NCBI GenBank assembly: GCA_021812845.1
Contig: JAKAML010000063.1
Span: 1 to 7,203 of the forward strand
Source of the DNA: Pseudomonadota bacterium
GTDB lineage: Bacteria > Pseudomonadota > Alphaproteobacteria > Rhizobiales > Hyphomicrobiaceae
Length of the DNA: 7,203 bases
Direction: 5' to 3'
A program made the position numbers and the translations under genes. Under the pieces are notes generated by a model. The model worked only from the letters and a program-made list of their open reading frames with translations, had not been told where the DNA came from and ran no database searches. Shown here piece by piece: positions 1-6,231 of the stretch (the first letter of the stretch is position 1; each line of letters begins with the position of its first letter).

Positions 1-262
1 GCTGGCGATCGTGCAGAAGACGCGCAGCACGGTGGTCATGGTCACGCACGACGTCGACGAGGCGGTGCTGCTGTCCGACAAGATCGTGATGATGACCAAC
101 GGCCCGTCGGCCACCATCGGCGAGGTTCTGGACATCACGCTCGAGCGGCCGAGGAAGCGCCTCGAGCTCGTCGACGACCACACCTACGTTCGCGCCCGCG
201 CCGCCGTGCTCGAGTTCCTCTACGCGCGGCACAAGGCGCCCGTCCTCGAGGCCGCGGAATGA
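1..262 (+). CDS. nrtD: Nitrate/nitrite ABC transporter ATP-binding protein, C-terminal end (partial)
   Basis: Only the last 86 or so codons are present; the gene enters from the left edge, with the first full codon at base 2, and ends with TGA at 260-262. What is visible is the end of an ABC ATPase: the H-loop motif VMVTHDVDEAVLLSDKIVMM, followed by NGPSATIGEVLDI and a tail ending in EFLYARH. This tail is typical of the NrtC/NrtD (nitrate/nitrite) branch of ABC importers, related to the taurine and sulfonate ATPases. The family hydrolyses ATP at the inner face of the cytoplasmic membrane to drive substrate import with a permease (NrtB) and a periplasmic binding protein (NrtA), which are expected just upstream. 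Walker A, Q-loop and signature motifs lie outside the window. The overlap with the nitrite reductase gene supports a nitrate or nitrite substrate over taurine. NrtC-like fusions cannot be excluded from the C-terminus alone, but the stop directly after the ATPase tail argues for the short NrtD form. Confidence 0.88.
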   Translation, partial: LAIVQKTRSTVVMVTHDVDEAVLLSDKIVMMTNGPSATIGEVLDITLERPRKRLELVDDHTYVRARAAVLEFLYARHKAPVLEAAE

Positions 263-2046
263 GCGCCCAGGAGTTCAACGACGAGCAGCGGCGCTATCTC
301 GAAGGCTTCGTCTCGGGCGTGCAGGCCGGGCGCACGGCGCAGGGCCTGAAGCCGCTCGGCGGCGTGGCCGGCGGTGGCGCGGCCGCGCTGCCGGGGCCCG
401 ACGCGCCGCATCTCGCCGCCATGGCCAGGACCGAGGCCACCGGCAAGAAGCTCGTCAACGAGGAGAAGGCCAAGCGCGACGAGCACCCGCTCGACGCCTA
501 TCCGCGGCTCAAGTCCGAAGCAGCGGCCGGCCTCTATCCGAAAGGCGTCGACAATTTCCGCTGGCGCTTCCACGGCCTGTTCTATGTCGCTCCGGCGCAG
601 CCGAATTTCATGTGCCGGCTCCGGATCGCCAACGGCATTCTGACCCACTGGCAGCTCGCCGGCGTCGCCGACCTCTCCGAGCGGCACGGCGGCGGCTACG
701 CCCACGTTTCGACGCGCGCCAATCTCCAGATCCGCGAGATCGAGGCGCAGCACGCGGTGCCGCTGATCGAGGGCCTCGCCGACATCGGCCTGACGCCCAA
801 GGGATCGGGCGCCGACAACATCCGGAACGTCACCGGCTCGCCGACCGCAGGCATCGACCCGCAGGAGCTACTCGACACCCGCCCCCATGCCCGCGCCTGG
901 CACCACCACATCGTGAACCAGCGCGTGCTCTACGGCCTGCCGCGGAAGTTCAACGTCGCCTTCGACGGCGGCGGCCGGATCCCGGTGCTCGAGGATACGA
1001 ACGACATCGCCTTCACCGCCGTAACGGTGAAGGACGGCCACGGCGTCGCGCCGGGCGTCTGGTATCGCCTCGCGCTCGGCGGCATCACCGGCCATCACGA
1101 CTTCGCGCGCCCGACCGGCGTCTACCTCGCGCCCGACGACGCCACGGCGGTGGCGGACGCCATCGTCCGCGTCTTCATCGACGAGGGCAACCGCACCGAC
1201 CGCACCAAGGCGCGCCTCAAGTACGTGCTCGACGCCTGGGGCTTTGAGAAGTTCCTCGCCGCCGTCGAGGCGAAGCTCGGCCGCCCGCTCGTGCGCCTTC
1301 CCGAGGCGGCCGTCGTCACGCCGCCGCGGCAGGATCGCATGGCCCACGTCGGCGTCCACCCCCAGCGACAGCCGGGCAAGGTGTGGGTCGGCGTCGGGCT
1401 CGAGACCGGCCTGATGACCTCGGCGCAGATGCGCGGCCTCGCCGCGATCGCCCGCGATCTGGGCGACGGCGACATCCGGCTCACGGTCTGGCAGAACCTC
1501 CTGATCTCCGGTATCGACGCCGGCCGCGCCGGCGAGGTCGAGGCGCGCCTCGGCGCGCTCGGGCTGACCTCGCGGCCGTCCCACGTCCGATCCGGGCTCA
1601 TCGCCTGCACCGGCAACACCGGCTGCAAGTTCGCCGGCTCCGACACCAAGGGCACGGCGAAGGCCATCGCCGCGCACGTCGAGGCGCGTCTCTCGCTCGA
1701 TGGCCCCGTCAACATCCACCTGACCGGCTGCCATCATTCCTGCGCGCAGCATTACATCGGCGACATCGGCCTCGTCGCCTGCCGCGTGCCCGCGGCGCCC
1801 GACAGCGAGGAGACGATCGAGGGCTTCCACGTCCACGTCGGCGGCGGCTTCGGACCCGAGGCCGGCATCGCGCGCGAGTTCTACCGCGACGTGCCGGCGA
1901 CGGATTGCCCGGCGCTCGTCGCGCGGATGCTCGCCGCCTACCTCGCCCACCGCAGCGGCCCCGAGCAGAGCTTTCTCGCGTTCACCAGGTCGACCGACGC
2001 CGACACGTTGAAGGCGCTGTTCGACGCGGCCCCTGCCGCCGCCTGA
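259..2046 (+). CDS. nirA: Assimilatory nitrite reductase, siroheme/[4Fe-4S] NirA family
   Basis: Predicted 595-residue cytoplasmic enzyme reducing nitrite to ammonium with six electrons. It has the two-fold NIR/SIR layout: first ferredoxin-like half-domain at about 98-160 (STRANLQIRE at 151-160), first siroheme domain from about 185 (NIRNVTGSP), second half-domain at about 370-435, and second siroheme domain from about 445. The cluster/siroheme ligands are visible as C450-x5-C456 and C491-x3-C495. R153 and K230 sit where the family binds the siroheme-bound anion. In the motif LPRKFN, N232 occupies the position that is Asn in plant nitrite reductases and Lys in sulfite reductases (LPRKFK), which favours nitrite. 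The start at 259 overlaps the transporter stop as ATGA, with GAGG at 248-251, 7 bases upstream, so translational coupling is likely. The N-terminus carries EQRRYLEGF, resembling the next protein's N-terminus. A ferredoxin-dependent sulfite reductase is the alternative, made less likely by N232 and the transporter context. Confidence 0.93.
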   Translation: MSAQEFNDEQRRYLEGFVSGVQAGRTAQGLKPLGGVAGGGAAALPGPDAPHLAAMARTEATGKKLVNEEKAKRDEHPLDAYPRLKSEAAAGLYPKGVDNFRWRFHGLFYVAPAQPNFMCRLRIANGILTHWQLAGVADLSERHGGGYAHVSTRANLQIREIEAQHAVPLIEGLADIGLTPKGSGADNIRNVTGSPTAGIDPQELLDTRPHARAWHHHIVNQRVLYGLPRKFNVAFDGGGRIPVLEDTNDIAFTAVTVKDGHGVAPGVWYRLALGGITGHHDFARPTGVYLAPDDATAVADAIVRVFIDEGNRTDRTKARLKYVLDAWGFEKFLAAVEAKLGRPLVRLPEAAVVTPPRQDRMAHVGVHPQRQPGKVWVGVGLETGLMTSAQMRGLAAIARDLGDGDIRLTVWQNLLISGIDAGRAGEVEARLGALGLTSRPSHVRSGLIACTGNTGCKFAGSDTKGTAKAIAAHVEARLSLDGPVNIHLTGCHHSCAQHYIGDIGLVACRVPAAPDSEETIEGFHVHVGGGFGPEAGIAREFYRDVPATDCPALVARMLAAYLAHRSGPEQSFLAFTRSTDADTLKALFDAAPAAA

Positions 2047-2070
2047 CGTCGCCGGCCCGGGACTTCCTCC

Positions 2071-2074
2071 AGGA
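2071..2074 (+). promoter_or_regulatory. Ribosome binding site that fixes the start of the CysJ-like reductase
   Basis: AGGA lies 7 bases before the ATG at 2082-2084. It decides the start, because this reading frame stays open far upstream inside nirA (to about 1383), where the translation is Arg-rich and unlike any reductase. The 35-bp gap between the nirA stop and this ATG shows no terminator-like hairpin followed by T residues, so read-through from nirA is expected. Confidence 0.6.
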
Positions 2075-2081
2075 TCTCACC

Positions 2082-3689
2082 ATGCCCCTCCAGACGCTCG
2101 TGCCGCCGCAGACCGCGATGATCCCCGAGACGGCGCCGTTCTCGCCCTCCCAGCGCGCGTGGCTCAACGGCTTCTTCGCCGGCCTCCTGTCGCTCGATCA
2201 CGCGCCGTCGGCCGCACCGCTGCCCGGTGCGGCGGCAACCGCGCTCGCGGGCGACGGCGACGACGGCGCGAGCCCCTGGCACGATCCGGCGATGGCGATC
2301 GCCGAGCGCATGAGGCTCTCCGAGGGACGGCCGCAGCGGCGGCGTCTGTTCGCCGCCATGGCGCAGCAGAACTGCGGCCAGTGCGGCTACCAGTGCGAGA
2401 GCTACGCCGAGGCGCTGGCAGCGGGCTCCGAGACCAAGGTCAACCTGTGCGTGCCGGGAGGCAAGGACACGCAGCGGATGCTGAAGTCGCTTCTGGCCGA
2501 GGCGCCCGCCGCCGCCGCGGCCGCGACCACGGCGGCCGAAGCGACCGCCGATCGGGCCGCCGCGCCCGATAGAGGCCCCGGCTACGACCGCAACCTGCCG
2601 GTCACCGCGATCTTCCGCGGCGCCACGCGCATCACCGGCGACGGCAGCGAGAAGGACACTCGCCACGTCGTGCTCGACATCGCCGGCGCCGGCCTCGCTT
2701 ACGCGCCGGGCGACAGCTTCGGCATCTTCGCCCGCAACGATCCCGACCTCGCCGACGCCGTGCTCGCGGCGATGCACGCGCCGGGCGACTTCCCCGTCGG
2801 CGGCAAGTCGTTCCGCGACGCTCTGATCGACGACTACAGCCTCGGCGCCGCCCCGGACATGCTGTTCGAACTCCTGTCCTATCTCTGCGGCGGCGCGCGG
2901 CGCAAGAAGGCGCAGGCGCTGGCCAAGGGCCAGGATCCCGACGGCGACGCGGCGACGCTGGACGTGCTCGCGGCGCTCGAGGCGTTCGGTCCCGTGCACC
3001 CCGACCCCGAGGCGTTCCTCGAGTGCCTGGAGCCGTTGCAGCCGCGGCTCTACTCGATCTCGTCGTCGCCCGCCGCGACGCCCGGCGAGCTGCACCTGAC
3101 CATCGACACCGTGCGCTACGACATCAGCGGCCGGCGGCGTCTCGGCGTCGCCTCGACGTTCTTCGCCGATCGCCTCGCACCCGGCACCGCGGTCAAGGTC
3201 TATGTCCAGAAGGCGCACGGCTTCGGCCTGCCCGCCGACCCCTCGACGCCGATCGTCATGATCGGCCCCGGCACCGGCATCGCCCCGTTCCGCTCGTTCC
3301 TGTGGCACCGGACGGCGACCGCCGCCGCCGGCCGCAACTGGCTGTTCTTCGGCCATCAGCGAGAGGCGACCGACTTCTTCTACCGCGACGAGATCGACGG
3401 CTTCCTGAAGAACGGTGCCTTGACGCGGCTCTCGACCGCGTGGTCGCGCGACGGCACGCGGAAGGTCTACGTGCAGGACCGGATGCGCGAGGCGGGCGCC
3501 GACCTCTGGGCCTGGCTCAGGGACGGCGCACACGTCTACGTGTGCGGCGACGCCAAGCGCATGGCCAAGGACGTCGAGACCGCCCTTTGCGACGTCGCCG
3601 CCGAGCACGGACGGTTGTCCCCCGCCGCCGCCAGGGACTTCGTCTCGGAGCTCAGGGCCGCCGGCCGCTACCAGGCCGACGTTTACTGA
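2082..3689 (+). CDS. CysJ-like NADPH/FAD reductase with an N-terminal [4Fe-4S] domain in place of flavodoxin; probable NirA partner
   Basis: Predicted 535-residue protein. The C-terminal two-thirds matches sulfite reductase flavoprotein alpha (CysJ). It has an FAD-binding/linker domain from about 171, the FAD motif RLYS (322-325), GVASTFFADRL (355-365), the nicotinamide-site motif GPGTGIAPFR (395-404), and AWSRDGTRKVYVQD (453-466), whose Ser, Arg, Lys and Tyr fit NADPH 2'-phosphate binding in CysJ. These are followed by VYVCGDAKRMAKDVE and a terminal RYQADVY, with Tyr last as in CysJ. The usual flavodoxin domain (about 150 residues) is absent. Instead residues 98-127 hold C98-x2-C101-x3-C105 and C123-x-P-G-G, the pattern of the short Fe-S domain seen in RnfB-type proteins (Pfam FeS, PF04060). 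An Ala-rich linker (about 139-163) joins the two parts. Residues 20-36 resemble the CysJ N-terminal helix (E. coli: TPTQLAWVSGYFWG). By position it should pass electrons from NADPH through FAD and the cluster to NirA. Homologues are often named sulfite reductase subunit alpha, so service to a sulfite reductase remains possible. Confidence 0.9.
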   Translation: MPLQTLVPPQTAMIPETAPFSPSQRAWLNGFFAGLLSLDHAPSAAPLPGAAATALAGDGDDGASPWHDPAMAIAERMRLSEGRPQRRRLFAAMAQQNCGQCGYQCESYAEALAAGSETKVNLCVPGGKDTQRMLKSLLAEAPAAAAAATTAAEATADRAAAPDRGPGYDRNLPVTAIFRGATRITGDGSEKDTRHVVLDIAGAGLAYAPGDSFGIFARNDPDLADAVLAAMHAPGDFPVGGKSFRDALIDDYSLGAAPDMLFELLSYLCGGARRKKAQALAKGQDPDGDAATLDVLAALEAFGPVHPDPEAFLECLEPLQPRLYSISSSPAATPGELHLTIDTVRYDISGRRRLGVASTFFADRLAPGTAVKVYVQKAHGFGLPADPSTPIVMIGPGTGIAPFRSFLWHRTATAAAGRNWLFFGHQREATDFFYRDEIDGFLKNGALTRLSTAWSRDGTRKVYVQDRMREAGADLWAWLRDGAHVYVCGDAKRMAKDVETALCDVAAEHGRLSPAAARDFVSELRAAGRYQADVY

Positions 3690-3698
3690 CGCGCGTCA
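3687..3698. repeat. Perfect 12-bp palindrome containing both convergent stop codons
   Basis: TGACGCGCGTCA is its own reverse complement. Its left end is the TGA of the reductase gene and its right end is the reverse-strand TGA of the permease gene. The symmetry stops exactly there (C on the left, T on the right). No T run follows in either direction, so it is not a recognisable intrinsic terminator. Confidence 0.6.
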
Positions 3699-4967
3699 TC
3701 CCGCGGCGGCGATGACGAGGTCGGCGACGAGGAACAGCGCGCAACTCGCGGCACCCGCGACCGGCACCCAGCCCGGCGCGACGAAGATCCCCGCCGGCGC
3801 CTCGGCCTCCCGGCGCTTGATGCGCGCCAGCGCGAGGTTGACGAGCCCGAACACGACGAGCGTGATCCGCGCCGAGAGGTCCGCGAGCTGGCCGATCGGC
3901 AGCGCCAGCGCCAGCACGAGCACGATCGCCGCCGCGACCGCGGTCGCGTAGGCCGGGGCCGCCGTCGCCGGATCGAGCCTGGCGAGCCCCTCTGGCAGCG
4001 AGCCCGACCGCGCCAGGCCGAACATCACCCGCGATGCCATGATGAGGTTGACCACGATCCCGTTCAGCGTCGCCACGACCGCGATCGCGCTCATCGTCAG
4101 CGGCGAGCCGCCGGTCAGCCTAGCATAGACGGCGGCGAGCGGCGCCTTGACCGCGGCCAGCTCCGCCGGCCCCAGTGCCACCAGCGCCACCCACGTCACG
4201 AGCACGTAGAGCGCGGCCGTAATCGCGAGCGTGAGGAAGATCGCGCGCGGCAGGTTGCGTTCCGGCGCCTCCATCTCCTCGGCGATGTTGACGATGCCCT
4301 CGAAGCCGACGAACGCGAACACTGCCAGCATCGAGGCGGTGACGATGCCGGCCCACACCGCGCCCGAAAGGGTCGCCGGCACCATTTCGGGCAGCCGCGT
4401 CACGACCTCGGGCCCGCTCCACAGGCCGGCGACGACGATCAGGAGGAGACCGCCGATCTCCACGAGCGTCATGGCGCCCGCGAGCGCGACCGACTGGGCC
4501 ACCCCGCGGCTCGCGACGACGCCCATCGCCACGACCACGCCGGTGACGACCATTGCCGGCGGCCAGTCCACGAACGCCCGGATATAGCCGGCCGCGCCGA
4601 CGCTGATCGTCGCCGCCGACACGATCGCCATGGCGATCACCAGCACGCCGACCACCGTCGCCATCCGGTCGGAGCGGAAGCCCCGGCGCACGTATTCCGC
4701 CTCGCCGGCTGCGACGGGATAGCGGCTGCCGAGTTCCGCGAGCGATGCCCCCGTCAGGCCGACGAGGACGGCCGTGACGACGAACGCGATCGGCGCGTGC
4801 ATTCCGGCCCGGCCGGCGGTGTCCGCGACCAGCACGTAGATCCCGGCGCCGATCGTGACCCCGAGGCCGTAGAGCACCGCGTGCCACAGCGTGAGGGACC
4901 GGCGCAGCGCCGGCGCCGCGGCCGCGGGCCGCCCGCTTCCGACAGGCGTCGCGACGTCACCGGCCAT
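3696..4967 (-). CDS. APC-superfamily amino acid permease
   Basis: Predicted 423-residue integral inner-membrane transporter. The signature of transmembrane helix 1, YGLGVTIGAGIYVL (33-46), with its unwound Gly-rich stretch, and FAFVGFEGIVNIAEEMEAP (217-235), followed by ERNLPRAI, are classic for APC amino acid permeases, probably of the cationic-amino-acid-transporter-like branch. By eye there are about 11 hydrophobic helices, at roughly 30-48, 58-78, 103-128, 137-152, 158-182, 205-225, 241-266, 290-312, 340-357, 363-380 and 398-422. The protein ends right after the last one, slightly short of the common 12-helix layout. The ATG at 4967 was chosen because the frame remains open further upstream but runs through a tRNA remnant with no transporter similarity. 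On the minus strand GGAG (4978-4981) lies 10 bases before the ATG. The substrate cannot be told from sequence. It is convergent with the nitrite operon, 6 bp away, with no sign of shared regulation. Confidence 0.87.
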   Translation of the reverse strand: MAGDVATPVGSGRPAAAAPALRRSLTLWHAVLYGLGVTIGAGIYVLVADTAGRAGMHAPIAFVVTAVLVGLTGASLAELGSRYPVAAGEAEYVRRGFRSDRMATVVGVLVIAMAIVSAATISVGAAGYIRAFVDWPPAMVVTGVVVAMGVVASRGVAQSVALAGAMTLVEIGGLLLIVVAGLWSGPEVVTRLPEMVPATLSGAVWAGIVTASMLAVFAFVGFEGIVNIAEEMEAPERNLPRAIFLTLAITAALYVLVTWVALVALGPAELAAVKAPLAAVYARLTGGSPLTMSAIAVVATLNGIVVNLIMASRVMFGLARSGSLPEGLARLDPATAAPAYATAVAAAIVLVLALALPIGQLADLSARITLVVFGLVNLALARIKRREAEAPAGIFVAPGWVPVAGAASCALFLVADLVIAAAG

Positions 4968-5050
4968 CAGTCGCGTTCTCCACGGCCGGCAATCGCGCGG
5001 CATCGGCGACCGCGCGCAGGGTTGGCGTTGCGGCTGCGCGCAGACGAAGA

Positions 5051-5101
5051 TGGTGCGGACGGCGGGACTCGAACCCGCACGCTCTTGCGAGCTCGAGATT
5101 T
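5051..5101 (-). tRNA. tRNA-Leu 3'-half remnant (5' half missing or decayed); candidate att junction
   Basis: Read on the minus strand, this is the 3' part of a class II tRNA: AAATCTCG (end of an anticodon loop plus the 3' side of its stem), a long variable arm with stem GCTC/GAGC and loop GCAA (5081-5092), a perfect T arm GCGGG-TTCGAGT-CCCGC (5062-5078), the acceptor 3' strand CGTCCGC (5055-5061), discriminator A and encoded CCA (5051-5053). The acceptor and long variable arm point to leucine; the UAA or CAA isoacceptor fits the AAA before the stem. The matching 5' acceptor strand GCGGACG is not found anywhere in the next 150 bases, and the sequence before AAA cannot form the 5' side of the anticodon stem. 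It is therefore probably not a working tRNA. Its position next to an integrase gene suggests a tRNA 3' end left at an integration junction. A decayed whole tRNA-Leu gene is the alternative. Confidence 0.72.
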
Positions 5102-5325
5102 CGAGCACGGACCCCGACTCCGCCGACACGACGCATCTATCTGAAACTCCACATTTCGCGGTTGCTACAATGCGATGTTCAACGCAGGTTTTCGCCACAA
5201 TGTGGTTGCTGGGCGGTTGCCGATCGATCTGCGCACTGATTTGACCGCTGACGAATTTTTCCGGGTGCCGTTTGGGCTCGTCATCGCTGCGCCGATCCCC
5301 TGTCTCGGCAGCCGGGCGACCCAGC
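5102..5325. other. Non-coding stretch between tRNA-Leu remnant and integrase fragment
   Basis: No credible gene here; reading frames that cross the tRNA remnant give the familiar spurious peptide VRTAGLEPARS. The stretch is visibly richer in A and T than the operon to the left. It contains three copies of G[CT]GGTTGC (5158-5165, 5202-5209, 5213-5220), an 11-bp palindrome CCACAATGTGG (5195-5205), and a hairpin-forming CGGA/TCCG pair at 5108-5122. In integrated elements this interval often carries integrase arm-binding sites and the integrase promoter. TTGACC at 5241-5246 resembles a -35 box but has no good -10 box at the right distance. Confidence 0.4.
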
Positions 5326-6102
5326 ATGACTGCTTCGATCCGCATCACCAAGCGCGTTGTCGACGCCCTCCGCCCCGGCGATCTGATCTGGGACAGCGAC
5401 GTCAAAGGCTTCGCCGTGCTCTGCCAGACCAAGGCCCGCGTCTATCTGCTCGAGGCGCGGATCAACGGTCGACAGCGGTGGCTGACCATCGGCGAGCATG
5501 GCGCGCCGTGGACCGCCGAGACGGCACGCCACGAGGCCCAACGTCTCTGGGGGCAGATCCGGGAGGGCACCAATATCGTCGCATTGCGCGAGGCCCGCCG
5601 CCAGCAGCCGACGGTATCGGAGCTGTGCGACCGCTTTCTCGCCGACTACGCCCGCTTCCACAAGAAGGCCTCGAGCACGGTGACCGACCATCGCAATATC
5701 GAGAACCACATCAAGCCGCTGATCGGTCAGCGCACCGTCGCCGAGATCACGCACGCCGACGTCGACGACTTGAAGCGCAAGATCGCCGCGGGCCGGACGG
5801 CACGGCCGGCGGTGCCGATCGAAAAGGGCGGCAATGGCGGCCTCCCGGTGACCGGCGGTCCGGGTGTCGCCAACCGCACGCTCGCCGCCCTGTCCAAGAT
5901 GATGTCGCTCGCCGAGGAATGGGGCGTGCCGATTCATAGCTGGGGAATGCCGATTCGATGCCCCTCATACCGACCGTCGAGACCTCGAGTCCTTCGGGCC
6001 ATAGCCGGACCAAGTAGGTCACGGACTGGCTGTGGCAATGTGGTATTCTGCGCACAGCCGCTCGAGGCGCCAGAACCAAGGATTGCTGCGTCGCTCCGAT
6101 AA
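5326..6102 (+). pseudogene. Tyrosine recombinase (phage/island integrase), truncated: N-terminal and core-binding domains only
   Basis: The open frame codes 258 residues, but only about the first 201 (to base 5928) look like an integrase. Residues 1-85 resemble the arm-DNA-binding domain of island and prophage integrases (ITKRVVDALRPG, DSDVKGFAVLC, RWLTIGEHGAPWT, ARHEAQRLWGQI). Residues 95-200 resemble the SAM-like core-binding domain (PTVSELCDRFLADYARFHKK, IKPLIGQRTVAEITHADVDD, ANRTLAALSKMMSLAEEWG). Family members then continue into NPC and the catalytic domain with R, HxxR and Y. Here the sequence turns into an unrelated Arg/Pro/Ser-rich tail up to the TAA at 6100-6102, so the catalytic domain is absent and the protein should be unable to recombine DNA. 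The ATG at 5326 begins right at the conserved domain but has no clear ribosome site; a TTG at 5272 is an alternative. It reads away from the tRNA-Leu remnant, as expected for an integrase beside its attachment site. Confidence 0.82.
5920..5956. repeat. Imperfect direct repeat at the point where integrase homology ends
   Basis: TGGGGCGTGCCGATTC (5920-5935) and TGGGGAATGCCGATTC (5941-5956) match at 14 of 16 positions, 21 bases apart. The first copy covers the last integrase-like codons (about 5928). This could be a local duplication or the scar of a deletion between short repeats. Confidence 0.55.
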
Positions 6103-6231
6103 TTTTGTAGGTGCGGGCCAATCGTCTGTAATCTCGGGGCTGCGTGGCGCGCTTCCGTGCGCCGGTTGGACGGACGTCGCTCGGCGGGGCCGGGATTTCG
6201 AGGTCGTTGATTATTCGATCTGTGGGGTGTC
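5929..6231. other. About 300 bp with no recognisable gene
   Basis: This covers the non-homologous tail of the integrase frame and the leader of the next gene. I see no recognisable protein on either strand: the two overlapping minus-strand frames over 5934-6281 give Arg/Pro-rich or patternless peptides. An A/T-rich spot, GATAATTTTG at 6098-6107, resembles a -10 box but lacks a well-spaced -35 partner. It is probably the remains of the deleted part of the element. Confidence 0.4.

Noticed and set aside
868..1950. Minus-strand open frame (360 codons) opposite nirA
   Set aside because: Antisense shadow in high-GC DNA with no recognisable motif.
1383..2081. Long upstream extension of the reductase frame inside nirA
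   Set aside because: It translates to an Arg-rich shadow of nirA. The CysJ-like N-terminus and an AGGA site put the start at 2082.
1938..3608. Very long minus-strand open frame (556 codons) opposite the reductase
   Set aside because: Its composition (Arg, Gly, Ala and Val runs) is the usual mirror of GC-rich coding DNA, and the plus strand has an unambiguous conserved protein.
5051..5134. Functional tRNA (Leu, or Ser by a CGA-like triplet CTCGAAA)
   Set aside because: The acceptor 5' strand is missing, the anticodon arm cannot form 5 bp plus a 7-base loop, and the acceptor does not fit a serine tRNA.
4797..5244. Plus-strand small frames with peptides such as VRTAGLEPARS and GGTRTRT
   Set aside because: These are well-known spurious translations of the antisense strand of tRNA genes.
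4968..5432. N-terminal extension of the permease frame to 5432
   Set aside because: It crosses the tRNA-Leu remnant and non-coding DNA. The transporter similarity begins after the ATG at 4967.
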